Assembly (NCBI RefSeq): GCF_900107795.1
Contig: NZ_FNRL01000008.1
Span: 186,001-250,000 of the forward strand
Length of the DNA stretch: 64,000 nucleotides
Direction: 5' to 3'
From: Chitinophaga terrae (ex Kim and Jung 2007)
Lineage (GTDB): Bacteria > Bacteroidota > Bacteroidia > Chitinophagales > Chitinophagaceae
In this document: piece after piece, positions 25,974 to 34,930 of the stretch
How positions within the stretch are numbered: position 1 is the first letter of the stretch
Layout: every line of letters begins with the position of its first letter
Program-made: the position numbers and the translations under genes
Notes under the pieces: model-generated
Databases searched by the model: none
What the model saw: only the letters and a program-made list of their open reading frames with translations
What the model was told of the DNA's origin: nothing

Positions 25974-27440
25974 ATGCTGCTTACTCCTGAAAAAACCTTA
26001 TCTGAAGCGGCGGTAAAACGAGGGATGCGGCTGGTGATAGGCGATGGCCTGGCTGCTGAAATGATGATCACTCTTACCGGTGGCGCCTTCCTTGTAGCAA
26101 TGGCCTTATTGATGGGAGCCAATAACCTGCAGATAGGTTTGTTGGCGGCATTACCTACGTTTACCAATGTTTTCCAGTTGATATCTGTATGGCTGGTCCG
26201 GCGAACAAACAATCGCCGGGCCGTTGCTGTATACTGCAACCTGCTGGCGCGTATCCCGCTTTTATTGATTGGACTTATTCCACTCATCTGGCCCCGGGCC
26301 GGTAACATTCATTTTCTCCTGATCTTCCTTTCACTGTTTTACTTCTTCGGATCGCTGGCTGGTCCAAGCTGGAACGCCTGGATGAAAGACCTTATTCCGG
26401 AAGCGCAGATGGGCGTATACTTCGCCCGCAGAAGCAGTTATACACAGGCGCTGAATGTGGTGCTCAGCCTTGCGGCTGCTTTCGGGATCGACTATATCCG
26501 TCAACGTTCCCCGAACCAGGAACTCACGGCATATTACTGGATGTTTGTGCTTGCAGGGATAGCAGGGATCGTGGGCGCTTTTATCCTGGCGGGTGCGCCG
26601 GAGCCGGCCATGGAAGCGAAGAAAGACAATCTCTTCAAACTCCTGCAGAAGCCGTTCCGCGACCAGAATTTCTTACGCCTGCTTTGGTTCAGTTCTGCCT
26701 GGGTATTTGCGGTGAATATTGCCACACCTTTCTTTACCGTATTTATGATGAAAGGAATGGGATTATCCCTTTCCTACATCACGGTATTGCTGATGATCAG
26801 CCAGCTTACCGGTGTTTTCACCTTCCGGGTATGGGGAGTGTTTGCTGACAGGTACAGCAACAAAACAATTCTCGCCATCAGCGGCCCTATGTATGTATTG
26901 ACGTTATTATGCTGGTGCTTTGTAGGGATCTATTCCAGTTTATATGCAAACCTGGCGTTGCTGGTGTTGATACATATAGTAACAGGTATCGCCAATGCGG
27001 GAATTACGCTCTCAACAACGAATATAGGATTGAAACTGGCGCCTTCTATGGATGCGGTGGTATATCTTACCTCGAGAAATATAATCAGCGCTGTGTTTTC
27101 GGCGATCGCACCGTTGTGCGGCGGTTATATAGCCGACTATTTCGAATCCAGGCGCGTCACCATTGATGCTACTTTCGCCGGACCGCATTATAACAAGGTG
27201 CTGCATTTGTTAGACCTTCACCAGTGGAATTTCCTGTTCCTCATCAGCGCCATACTAACGCTGCTTTCACTGGAGCTTCTCTTTATAGTACAGGAAAAGG
27301 GCGAGGTGAACAGGAATACAGTTGTTCGTATCATGCGAACCAGTATTCGTGGTAACCTGAAAGACGCTTTCCTCATAGGCAACCTGATCAACCTACACGA
27401 TCAGTTCAAGGGATTTATTATACGACGGAAACCTGGTTGA
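25974..27440 (+). CDS. Major facilitator superfamily transporter
   Basis: Inner membrane secondary transporter, 488 aa, with about 12 hydrophobic segments and the family pattern of two six-helix halves separated near residue 220 (EAKKDNLFKLLQKPFRDQN). The MFS motif A equivalent appears as WGVFADRYSNKTIL. There is a cytoplasmic C-terminal tail. The substrate is unknown. Its 3' end overlaps the convergent HxlR regulator gene by 23 bases. Confidence 0.88.
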   Translation: MLLTPEKTLSEAAVKRGMRLVIGDGLAAEMMITLTGGAFLVAMALLMGANNLQIGLLAALPTFTNVFQLISVWLVRRTNNRRAVAVYCNLLARIPLLLIGLIPLIWPRAGNIHFLLIFLSLFYFFGSLAGPSWNAWMKDLIPEAQMGVYFARRSSYTQALNVVLSLAAAFGIDYIRQRSPNQELTAYYWMFVLAGIAGIVGAFILAGAPEPAMEAKKDNLFKLLQKPFRDQNFLRLLWFSSAWVFAVNIATPFFTVFMMKGMGLSLSYITVLLMISQLTGVFTFRVWGVFADRYSNKTILAISGPMYVLTLLCWCFVGIYSSLYANLALLVLIHIVTGIANAGITLSTTNIGLKLAPSMDAVVYLTSRNIISAVFSAIAPLCGGYIADYFESRRVTIDATFAGPHYNKVLHLLDLHQWNFLFLISAILTLLSLELLFIVQEKGEVNRNTVVRIMRTSIRGNLKDAFLIGNLINLHDQFKGFIIRRKPG

Positions 27441-27750
27441 TAAATTTTGTTTCCCATTCCTGCAGCAATTTCAGGATAGGCAAGAGAGCCTTACCTTTTT
27501 CTGTCAGTCCGTACTCTACCCGCGGAGGAATCTCTTTAAACTCCTGCCGGGTCAATAAACCATCCAGCTCCATTTCTTTCAACTGGTCTGTCAGCACTTT
27601 CCTTGAGATCACGGGAATGCGGGCGGCAATTTCACCGAAACGCAGGTTGCGTTCGTGCATTACGCATACAATTATTGGCTTCCACTTATTGCCGATGTTA
27701 GCCATAGCTTTAGTGAGCGGGCAGCTATGCTCTGCTGTTTCATTTTTCAT
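27418..27750 (-). CDS. HxlR-family winged-helix transcriptional regulator
   Basis: DNA-binding regulator, 110 aa, of the HxlR/YodB group, several of which sense quinones or oxidants through an N-terminal Cys. Here C10 in HSCPLTKAM sits at that place. The winged helix shows RFGEIAARIPVISRKVLTDQLKEMELDGLL and RVEYGLTEKGKALLP in parts. Divergent from an Old Yellow Enzyme gene, its likely target. The start has an unusually good ribosome binding site for this phylum, AGGAGG (27757-27763 on the minus strand), 7-8 bases before ATG. Confidence 0.92.
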   Translation of the reverse strand: MKNETAEHSCPLTKAMANIGNKWKPIIVCVMHERNLRFGEIAARIPVISRKVLTDQLKEMELDGLLTRQEFKEIPPRVEYGLTEKGKALLPILKLLQEWETKFINQVSVV

Positions 27751-27752
27751 TG

Positions 27753-27848
27753 GTTACCTCCTGGTTACTATTAGTTGTTACAGCTAAGTTACCACTATTT
27801 TTTATTTATTGTTACAAAACTGAACTATTATTAGTTACTTTGTGTAAC
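27753..27848. promoter_or_regulatory. Phased GTTAC array, likely operator region of the HxlR/Old Yellow Enzyme divergon
   Basis: GTTAC occurs at 27753, 27764, 27777, 27788, 27811 and 27834, with spacings of 11, 13, 11, 23 and 23 bases. An inverted copy GTAAC at 27844 makes GTTAC-N5-GTAAC, which overlaps the promoter-like box before the oxidoreductase gene. Confidence 0.6.
27809..27842 (+). promoter_or_regulatory. Promoter-like sequence of the Old Yellow Enzyme gene
   Basis: TTG (27809-27811) lies 23 bases before TTACTTTG (27835-27842), one mismatch from TAnnTTTG. The start codon is 25 bases downstream of the second box. Confidence 0.45.
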
Positions 27849-27867
27849 AAATATAAAAATTGAAATT

Positions 27868-28929
27868 ATGAGTGCCGACAGATTGTTTACTCCGTTCACT
27901 TACAAAAACCTGACACTTAAGAATAGAATTGTAATGGCGCCTATGACCAGGGCAAAATCCCCGGATGGCGTACCAACCCAGGAAGTGGTTGATTATTATA
28001 GCAGAAGGGCTGCTTCAGAAGTAGGATTGATCCTCTCCGAAGGTACGGTGATAGAAAGGCCTGCCTCCAAGAACCTGAAAGATATTCCTAATTTCTATGG
28101 GGAAGCGGCGTTGAGAGAATGGAAGAAAGTAATTGATGAAGTGCATCGACAGGGTGGTAAAATGGCGCCACAAATATGGCATGTGGGAGATTCCCGGATG
28201 AGCGAAAACTACCCTGCGGAACCAATGGAGAGCCCCTCTAAAATGACCCTTGCAGATATTGAGGCTACCATTGCTGCATTTGCCGCATCGGCAAAATCAG
28301 CGAAAGACCTGGGCTTCGACGCCCTGGAAATCCACGGCGCACACGGTTACCTGATAGACCAGTTTTTCTGGGACGTGACCAATACCCGTACGGATGAATA
28401 CGGAGGTAAAACCCTGAATGCGAGAACTAAGTTCGCAGCAGATGTTATCAAGGCAATGAGAGCCGCGGTAGGCGACGACTTCACTATCATTCTTCGTCTC
28501 TCACAATGGAAAGGCCAGGACTATACAGCAAAAATGGCATTGACCCCCGCTGAAATGGAAGGCTGGCTGTTGCCGCTGAAAGAAGCCGGTGTAGATATCT
28601 TCCACTGTTCGCAACGCCGCTTCTGGGAACCTGAGTTCGAGGGTTCTGACCTGAACTTTGCCGGCTGGGCCAAGAAGATCACCGGGCAACCTACGATCAC
28701 CGTTGGATCTGTTGGACTGAAAGGCGACTTCCTTTCTGCATTTAAAGGAGAAGGGTCACAAAAAGATGACCTGTCCGAATTGCTGAGAAGATTAGATAGG
28801 GAAGATTTCGACCTGGTTGCTGTAGGCCGTGCGCTGTTGAGCGATCACCAGTGGGTGAAAAAGATCAAAGAAGGAAAAACAGGAGAGCTGGCAGATTTCT
28901 CTGCCGCCAGCATGCAAGTCCTGTATTAA
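27868..28929 (+). CDS. NADH:flavin oxidoreductase, Old Yellow Enzyme family
   Basis: FMN-dependent ene-reductase that reduces activated C=C bonds of electrophilic compounds, by family. TIM-barrel features: RIVMAPMTRAK near 20-30 (FMN contact), the substrate-binding EIHGAHGYLIDQF with H156 and H159, and TRTDEYGG at about 173-180. The 353-aa length is normal. Divergent from an HxlR regulator and followed by a strong terminator, so it is probably an inducible single-gene response to quinone-like or electrophilic stress. Confidence 0.94.
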   Translation: MSADRLFTPFTYKNLTLKNRIVMAPMTRAKSPDGVPTQEVVDYYSRRAASEVGLILSEGTVIERPASKNLKDIPNFYGEAALREWKKVIDEVHRQGGKMAPQIWHVGDSRMSENYPAEPMESPSKMTLADIEATIAAFAASAKSAKDLGFDALEIHGAHGYLIDQFFWDVTNTRTDEYGGKTLNARTKFAADVIKAMRAAVGDDFTIILRLSQWKGQDYTAKMALTPAEMEGWLLPLKEAGVDIFHCSQRRFWEPEFEGSDLNFAGWAKKITGQPTITVGSVGLKGDFLSAFKGEGSQKDDLSELLRRLDREDFDLVAVGRALLSDHQWVKKIKEGKTGELADFSAASMQVLY

Positions 28930-28934
28930 ATATA

Positions 28935-28969
28935 AAGCCTGTAGGCGCCCCGCCTGCAGGCTTCTTTTT
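28935..28969 (+). terminator. Intrinsic terminator of the Old Yellow Enzyme gene
   Basis: AAGCCTGTAGGCG (28935-28947) pairs with CGCCTGCAGGCTT (28951-28963), with one G-U pair and a 3-base loop, followed by a run of five T. Confidence 0.85.
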
Positions 28970-28985
28970 ATACTGCAACATCACA

Positions 28986-29345
28986 TTAATTTAAATAATG
29001 CCCCACTTCGATAAACAGGTTATCGAAATAGAAATAAAAACCATAGCTGTTCCTGATTTTCTTTGGTACCTCAGGCACGCTGATGTTACCGTCGGCCAGC
29101 TTTTTATGAAGCGCATCTACGGCTTCAGGACTATCTAATATAAAACCGGTATGAAAGGCAGCAGGATAGTTGATATCTCCCGTTTTGCTTCCCATAATAA
29201 CAAGACTGAATTTCTCTTTGTTGGTTAGAACCGCTATCTGGTTATCTCCCTTCACGATATCGCAATGGAAATTGAAATAGGTTTCAAAGAATGTCGCCGC
29301 TTTACTGACATCAGGTACGACGAGATTTAAGTGATTAATTGTCAT
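28986..29345 (-). CDS. VOC-superfamily (glyoxalase/bleomycin-resistance fold) protein
   Basis: Single vicinal-oxygen-chelate domain of 119 aa: MTINHLNLVVPDVSKAATFF at the start and FYFYFDNLFIEVGHYL at the end. Candidate metal ligands are H5 and a Glu near the C-terminus (E113-region, IEVGH). The reaction cannot be told. It lies downstream of a TetR regulator on the same strand, with a perfect 11-bp inverted repeat immediately before its start, so it is probably repressed by that regulator. Confidence 0.88.
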   Translation of the reverse strand: MTINHLNLVVPDVSKAATFFETYFNFHCDIVKGDNQIAVLTNKEKFSLVIMGSKTGDINYPAAFHTGFILDSPEAVDALHKKLADGNISVPEVPKKIRNSYGFYFYFDNLFIEVGHYLN

Positions 29346-29359
29346 ATGTTTTGTTTTAT

Positions 29360-29385
29360 AATAATCGAATAATCATTCGATTATT
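29360..29385. promoter_or_regulatory. Palindromic operator upstream of the VOC gene
   Basis: AATAATCGAAT (29360-29370) is the exact inverse of ATTCGATTATT (29375-29385), with a 4-base spacer. It ends 15 bases before the VOC start. The 12-base part ATCATTCGATTA recurs at 30007-30018 before the TetR gene. Confidence 0.7.
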
Positions 29386-29398
29386 TGGTAAAAAAAAT

Positions 29399-29986
29399 TT
29401 ATCGCTTCAGCGCAGATATCACAAGGTCAAATGCCTGCTTCAGCTTTTGTTCAGTCAACGAAAATGGTTTCCCCGCTATATTCGCCTGGTCGAGATGGAA
29501 CTTCACCAGTGTATAAAAAGGGCCATACGCCATTGCCCAGAATACTTCCAGCGGCAGGTCCTTAATTTCTTTTTTCTTTACGGCATTCGCCACAAAATCG
29601 TTCATCACTTTCCTGAAAATAACAGGTTTGATAGCCTGGTGATTGATAAGGGGAGAAGTCCTGAATTGTTCGTAGAACTGGTAATCCATCGGCGCTTTGA
29701 TCATATTCCTCAACCGGTTCTTCCATTGCAGCCACAATCCTTCCTCGAAACTCAGGTCGGCGGAGAAATTATCCAGGGCGTCTTTTTCAAACCTGTTCTG
29801 TATTTCGAGGTACAGTTTATTCAGAAGGTCTTCCCGGCTTTCGAAATAGACGTAAATGGTCGACGGCGAAATACCCACTTTCTTAGCCAGCTTTTGCATG
29901 CTAAGTCCATCGAAGCCTGTTTTTACGATCATTTCAACGGCTTGCCGGCGGATGTCGAGTTCTTTATTTTCGTCTTTCGGTCTCAT
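29399..29986 (-). CDS. TetR-family transcriptional regulator
   Basis: Repressor of 195 aa. The N-terminal helix-turn-helix (about 12-58) shows MQKLAKKVGISPSTIYVYFESREDLL in parts, and the C-terminal helical domain would bind a small effector. It is followed on the same strand by the VOC gene after 53 bases. A shared sequence element before both genes suggests autoregulation and control of VOC. The effector is unknown. Confidence 0.92.
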   Translation of the reverse strand: MRPKDENKELDIRRQAVEMIVKTGFDGLSMQKLAKKVGISPSTIYVYFESREDLLNKLYLEIQNRFEKDALDNFSADLSFEEGLWLQWKNRLRNMIKAPMDYQFYEQFRTSPLINHQAIKPVIFRKVMNDFVANAVKKKEIKDLPLEVFWAMAYGPFYTLVKFHLDQANIAGKPFSLTEQKLKQAFDLVISALKR

Positions 29987-29990
29987 GGTG

Positions 29991-30018
29991 CAAATATAAT
30001 GAAATGATCATTCGATTA
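29991..30018 (-). promoter_or_regulatory. Promoter and operator half-site of the TetR gene
   Basis: The minus strand carries TATATTTG (29998-29991), an exact TAnnTTTG box only 5 bases from the ATG, so the message may be nearly leaderless. ATCATTCGATTA at 30007-30018 (plus-strand reading) repeats half of the operator found before the VOC gene. Confidence 0.5.
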
Positions 30019-30106
30019 AAAAATAATTTTTCAGGGAAGATGTGCGCATTTGATCGACGGTCTTGCTTTGACAGACGAATATTTTTCCGCTTCCCCTCAC
30101 CGTTAT

Positions 30107-30144
30107 CAAAACAAAAGCGCCGCATCCATCCGGATGCGGCGCTT
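30107..30144 (-). terminator. Intrinsic terminator of the SusC/SusD_2 operon
   Basis: AAGCGCCGCATCC (30115-30127) and GGATGCGGCGCTT (30132-30144) form a 13-bp perfect stem with a 4-base loop; on the minus strand a T-rich tract follows. Confidence 0.88.
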
Positions 30145-30169
30145 CCTGTAAAATCAAATCTATCTCTTC

Positions 30170-31603
30170 TTAATACACATCAAACCAAACCTTCGTTGTC
30201 AGCAGATCCGCTCCCTGCCGGGCTACTGCGGCCTTATAATTCACTCCATTCAAAGCCTGCTCGCTGGATGGATAAGTAAAACGCACAGGGATCTTCCCGG
30301 ATAACACGCCGGTATAAGCCGGTTTCAGCTGCGGATAATCCAGTCGCCTCCATTCTGTAAAGGCTTCAATACCTTCACTGAAAAGCGCAAGCCATTTCTG
30401 CTCGCCTATCAATTTCTTATAGTTTGCCGGATCGTATTTCACGCTGCCCTGGTTCAGGTAATCATCTACCGGGTTGCCGGTAATGCCATACTGCTTGAAG
30501 GAAGCGCGGATAGCGGCTTTATATAATTCTGCTGCATCGCCGTTATAGAGCCCTCTTTGCGCTGCTTCAGCAAGAATGAACAATTGCTCAGGGTAAGTAA
30601 AGAGCGGCGCCGGCGCCTGTGATACGGTAAACACTGACCCCACATCGGATGTTTTGGAGAAGCCCAGGCGGGAAGCCGAATCGGCGGTCAAGCCATTGGT
30701 TACGCCCAGGTAAGGCCCGCCATCTGCCGGTTTGGCTGCATACACAGGCAAACGGGGATCGTTGTATGCCTGCAGGTAATCTATCACCGTTTTACTGATG
30801 CGGTAATCGTTACGGGTTTCGCGGTTCTTTCCTACAGGGTTCTGGCTGGGCGAGGTAAGGTAATTCAAACGGGCGTCTCTGTCTCCTTCTTTAAAGAAAA
30901 TATTTCCTTCCGCTGCCAGTTCATCAAATACTTTTTTAGCGGTAATGGCATCGCGATCGGCTATACGTAACGCGATACGGGAACGCAACCCGTTAGCGAA
31001 TTTCTTCCAGCCCTGCATATTGCCTAAAAGGAGCGAGTCGCCTGCCACTGAAGCAGTAGGATTGGCATCAATAATTGCTACTGCCTCCTTCAACTCGGCC
31101 AGCAAACCATTGTAAACCACTTTCTGGCTGTCGTATTTCGGGGTCAGGTAAGTTTCGATCTTTCCCGCCTGGGTGTAAGGAATATCGCCATACAGGTCTG
31201 TCAGCACCTGGAAGATCCAGGAACGCATGATGATGCCCGTAGCTTTGTATCCCGGTTGTTTCAGGCTGTCGCCAAGCTGTATGAGCGTAGTGAAGTCGGT
31301 GATCCCCTGTGCATAGAAATTATTCCATACATTCTGGATATTCGTGCTGGCCGGGATATAACGGTCAGGGTCCGGGTATTGGATCTTCGCCCAGTATTGT
31401 ACATATAAGAGGCTTGTTTCCATGGTTGCATCAGAACCCCAGTAAGTATCAACATTGGATTTGATACCGTTGGCCAGCAGGTATTCCGGCTCAGGCACAG
31501 TAGGTTCGTTGGGATTGATATTGATGCGGTCCAGTTCTTTACGGCAACCGGTGAAGATCACTGCTGCCACAAGTATATAAAAAGGTATTAACCACTTTTT
31601 CAT
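30170..31603 (-). CDS. SusD_2-type outer membrane lipoprotein
   Basis: SusD-like substrate-binding lipoprotein of the SusD_2 (PF12771-like) branch. Lipobox FTGC gives Cys20; the early INPNEPTVPEPEYLLANG motif is typical of this branch. Further marks are WNNFYAQGITDFTTLI and the C-terminal EGIEAFTEWRRLDYPQL and FTYPSSEQALN. 477 aa. It follows SusC after 11 bases. The POT peptide transporter upstream on the same strand makes peptides or protein fragments a plausible ligand (inference). Confidence 0.94.
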   Translation of the reverse strand: MKKWLIPFYILVAAVIFTGCRKELDRININPNEPTVPEPEYLLANGIKSNVDTYWGSDATMETSLLYVQYWAKIQYPDPDRYIPASTNIQNVWNNFYAQGITDFTTLIQLGDSLKQPGYKATGIIMRSWIFQVLTDLYGDIPYTQAGKIETYLTPKYDSQKVVYNGLLAELKEAVAIIDANPTASVAGDSLLLGNMQGWKKFANGLRSRIALRIADRDAITAKKVFDELAAEGNIFFKEGDRDARLNYLTSPSQNPVGKNRETRNDYRISKTVIDYLQAYNDPRLPVYAAKPADGGPYLGVTNGLTADSASRLGFSKTSDVGSVFTVSQAPAPLFTYPEQLFILAEAAQRGLYNGDAAELYKAAIRASFKQYGITGNPVDDYLNQGSVKYDPANYKKLIGEQKWLALFSEGIEAFTEWRRLDYPQLKPAYTGVLSGKIPVRFTYPSSEQALNGVNYKAAVARQGADLLTTKVWFDVY

Positions 31604-31614
31604 GTTCGTCCAGA

Positions 31615-34600
31615 TTAAAATGATACATTCAGGTTAAATCCAAAACTGCGGGTAGTAGGGATCTGCAGCGTTTCAAGTCCTTGCCCGTTGCCCGTGTTGA
31701 AAGCAGTTTCAGGGTCGATGTTCGGAGTATGTTTGCTCAGGTAACCAAGGTTCCTTCCTACCAATGCGATATTCACCGCCTGCAATCCCCATTTCTGCAC
31801 CAGCGACTGCGGGAGCATATAACCGATCTTTATTTCCCTCAGTTTGATGAATGAAGCATCGTAAACGGCGCTTTCATTCAAACTGCTGCTGTATACTGCT
31901 TTATAGTAGTCCTGCGCCGAGAGGATAGCTGTATTCTTCTTGCCATCGGCGGTATAGCCATCGAAGATGATACCGTCGTGTTTCACCACTGCGCCGTTAG
32001 GTGCGGTAGCATCGTGAGACGGCAGCTGCACGTTTTTCGTACCGTCGTAATAGTAAGGCAAGCCGCCGTTTTCAGCATCTCTTCCAGGCATAGTGGCTGC
32101 TAATACGCCGGTTCCCATACCGGTTGAGTTGGTGCCCGACCAGATAGAACCTCCCTGTTTGGTATCTATCAGGAAGCCCAGGCTGAAGCCTTTGAAAGAA
32201 AGGCTGTTGTTGATGCTTCCTGTCCATTTTGGTGTGAAATAGCCCAATACTTTTTTATTCGGATCGATCTGCGGGCGACCGCTCGCATTTACCAGGATAT
32301 GGCCTTCGCTGTCGCGGGCATATGCGCCGCCAAACAAGGCGCCGTAGCGCTGACCTTTGGTAGCGATCACCTGTATGTTACCTGAACTGCCCAATACGTA
32401 GTTGTTCAGGAATCCATCAGCATCCAGCGATAATACTTCGCTCACATTCCTTGCATAGTTCACATTTACATCCCAGCGGAAACCGGAACGGGAGATGTAC
32501 GGGGTACCGCCTAACTGCACTTCGATACCGTGGTTTTTCAACTCGCCGCTGTTCAGCAGTTTTTTCAGGTAACCGGTGCTCGCGCTTACATCGGCTAACA
32601 GGATCTGGTTGCGGCTAAGCGTATTGTAATAGGTTACATCCACTCTTGCCCTGTTATGGAAGAAACCTGCTTCTATACCTACTTCTGTAGAAGTGGTGAT
32701 CTCGGGTTTGATGTTTTTATTGAGGTACTTGTCTGATACTGTCATCAATGGCTGTGAGCCGAAAGGAGTATTGAACGGGTAAGTGTTCACCTGCTGGTAA
32801 GGGTCGGTATCTTTACCTACCTGCGCCCAACCGCCGCGGACTTTCAGCAGGGAAAGCGCATCGCCCTGGATATGCAGCGCTTCCGACAGCACCAGGCTGG
32901 CGTTTACAGAAGGGTAGAAGTAAGACACCGGCAGGGTAGAAGACCAGTCGTTACGCGCCGTCAGGTTCAGGAACGCATAGTTGCGGAACCCTACCTGGGC
33001 AGAGGCGAAACCACTGTATACTTTCTGCCTGTTCAGGATATTGTAAGACACCAGCGGGTCGCGTGAGTTATTCAGCGTATACACGCCTTTTATAGCCAGC
33101 CGCGGCGCCTGCTGGTAGTTTTGTTCATATTGATTGGTGCGGAGGTTTCCTCCGGCCAGTACATCGATATCGAAATCGCTGCCCAGTTTCTTTTTGGCAT
33201 TCAGCGTGAATTCACCGTTGGTTTCACTTACCGCATAAGCATCTTCGGTATACGAACCAAACGGAGTACCGTTGGTGTAATAGGCTACGCGGTATTTACG
33301 ACGATCCTGGTAATAGTCGGTGCCGATGCGGAAGGCAGCGGTTAACCAGGAATTGATCTCGTACGATAACCGTGCATTTCCCAGGAAACGGTTGCGTTGC
33401 AGGCCCACTGTGTTCTCATTCTGGATCCAGTAAGGGTTGCTGTAGTAGCTGTGGTTCCAGTTGAAATCGGTACCATCGGGATTTTTATAGTTCTTCAGTT
33501 TTTCAACATCAACCTGGCGGCCAAACCATATAAACTGGAGGGTAACACTGTTTCCGCGTCTGCCATCTACCCCCGGCAGGTTGTCTGCTGCGCTGCGTAC
33601 ATAGTTGGCGTAAGTACTGAGGGTAAGTTTAGGCGTAAGACGGAATGTATTGCTTGCCGCAAAAGTATTCCTGCTGATGCCGGTGTTGGGCAGGATACCT
33701 TGTTGCTTGGTATTGTTGTAAGAGAAACGGTAATCGATCTTTTCGGAAGTACCGCCAACAGACAAGCCGTTGTTCATGGTGTAGCCGGTTACATAAAAAT
33801 CTTTCACGTTGTTGGGATGAGGAACAAATGGCACTGCTTCGCCATTGGAGAAGAACTGGGGGATAAGACGTCCGTCCATTTTAGGACCCCAGCTTTCGTC
33901 CACTCCGTCGTTCAAACCGCCGCCTTTCCCGTCTTTATAGGAGAATTGTCCGCCGGTTCCCTGGCCGTAAGAGTTCTGGAAATCCGGGAGGATCAGCAGT
34001 TTATCCATGGTCACGCCCGAGTTAACGGTTACGCCCATACCGCCTTTAGTATCTTTACCTGTTTTGGTTTTGATAACGATAACGCCGCCGGAAGCACGGG
34101 AGCCGTACAACGCTGCCGCGTTAGGTCCTTTCAGTACGCTGATGGCAGCAATATCGTCGGGGTTCAGATCGGATATGGCGTTGGCAAAATCCCGGCCTGT
34201 ACCAACTCCCAGCTGGCTGTTATCTACCGGTACTCCGTCCAGCACGAAGAGCGGCTGGTTATTTCCCGCGATGGAAGTTTCTCCGCGGATCACTATACGG
34301 GAAGATCCCAGGTTTCCCTGGCTGTTGGTGACCTGCACGCCGGCAATTTTACCTGCCAGCGCATTCACCAGGTTGGTTTCCTTGGCTTCTGATATATCTT
34401 TTGATTTCAGTTCCTGTACGGCATAGCCGAGCGATTTTTTCTCCCTCGAAATTCCCAGCGCCGTTACTACCACTTCATCCAGTTTGCGGTTGCTGTTATC
34501 CAGGAAGATATTGATCACGCGATTGCTTCCAACTACAACAAAGGTAGGTTCGAAGCCCAGCGAGGTTACCTGCAGCGTATCCTTTTCGTGTGCATTAATA

Positions 34601-34788
34601 CTGTATTTTCCATCGGGGTCGGTCTGCGTACCGATGTTGGTTCCCTTCACCCGTACAATAGCGCCTGGCACGCGCTGGGCGTCTGCACGGGAAGTAACCA
34701 CTCCGCTTACCCGTACTTCCTGGGCAATACTTTGCTGCAACCAGAGTAACCCTGGCAGCAGGCATAACAGCCTTCTAAAGTAGTTCAT
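31615..34788 (-). CDS. SusC/RagA-family TonB-linked transporter, no STN domain
   Basis: Outer membrane importer paired with the SusD_2 lipoprotein. Signal peptide to about residue 22 (QSIAQE), carboxypeptidase-regulatory-like domain about 25-100, then plug with LDEVVVTALGISREKKSLGY in parts and the SusC signature VLKGPNAAALYGSRASGGVI, and a barrel ending FGFNLNVSF. The 1057-aa length is normal without STN. There is no FecR or sigma gene nearby, so control differs from the other loci: a good promoter (34931-34960) and a leader of about 135 bases with repeated mini-ORFs precede it. Confidence 0.95.
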   Translation of the reverse strand: MNYFRRLLCLLPGLLWLQQSIAQEVRVSGVVTSRADAQRVPGAIVRVKGTNIGTQTDPDGKYSINAHEKDTLQVTSLGFEPTFVVVGSNRVINIFLDNSNRKLDEVVVTALGISREKKSLGYAVQELKSKDISEAKETNLVNALAGKIAGVQVTNSQGNLGSSRIVIRGETSIAGNNQPLFVLDGVPVDNSQLGVGTGRDFANAISDLNPDDIAAISVLKGPNAAALYGSRASGGVIVIKTKTGKDTKGGMGVTVNSGVTMDKLLILPDFQNSYGQGTGGQFSYKDGKGGGLNDGVDESWGPKMDGRLIPQFFSNGEAVPFVPHPNNVKDFYVTGYTMNNGLSVGGTSEKIDYRFSYNNTKQQGILPNTGISRNTFAASNTFRLTPKLTLSTYANYVRSAADNLPGVDGRRGNSVTLQFIWFGRQVDVEKLKNYKNPDGTDFNWNHSYYSNPYWIQNENTVGLQRNRFLGNARLSYEINSWLTAAFRIGTDYYQDRRKYRVAYYTNGTPFGSYTEDAYAVSETNGEFTLNAKKKLGSDFDIDVLAGGNLRTNQYEQNYQQAPRLAIKGVYTLNNSRDPLVSYNILNRQKVYSGFASAQVGFRNYAFLNLTARNDWSSTLPVSYFYPSVNASLVLSEALHIQGDALSLLKVRGGWAQVGKDTDPYQQVNTYPFNTPFGSQPLMTVSDKYLNKNIKPEITTSTEVGIEAGFFHNRARVDVTYYNTLSRNQILLADVSASTGYLKKLLNSGELKNHGIEVQLGGTPYISRSGFRWDVNVNYARNVSEVLSLDADGFLNNYVLGSSGNIQVIATKGQRYGALFGGAYARDSEGHILVNASGRPQIDPNKKVLGYFTPKWTGSINNSLSFKGFSLGFLIDTKQGGSIWSGTNSTGMGTGVLAATMPGRDAENGGLPYYYDGTKNVQLPSHDATAPNGAVVKHDGIIFDGYTADGKKNTAILSAQDYYKAVYSSSLNESAVYDASFIKLREIKIGYMLPQSLVQKWGLQAVNIALVGRNLGYLSKHTPNIDPETAFNTGNGQGLETLQIPTTRSFGFNLNVSF

Positions 34789-34797
34789 ACTTGATCT

Positions 34798-34871
34798 CTA
34801 ATTTTGTGTGGGCGTAAATCTCCGCTTATTAGGCATGGTTTATCCGACGCTTGTGCGCATGGTTTATCCGA
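34798..34871 (-). repeat. 15-bp direct repeat with two mini-ORFs in the SusC leader
   Basis: GCATGGTTTATCCGA occurs at 34833-34847 and 34857-34871. On the minus (RNA) strand each copy reads TCGGATAAACCATGC and supplies an ATG: a 6-codon ORF (34860-34840, ending TAA) and a 12-codon ORF (34836-34798, ending TAG), both before the SusC start at 34788. Confidence 0.7.
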
Positions 34872-34930
34872 TTCGCTCCCGTTGATTTTGGCAATAAATT
34901 ATAGCTACATAATTTCCGTTGATATCGGTG

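Noticed and set aside
33397..34392. 331-codon open frame opposite the SusC gene
   Set aside because: It lies wholly antisense to a clear SusC coding region and its protein has no family features; similar long antisense frames at 15825-16706 and 46351-47187 are rejected for the same reason.
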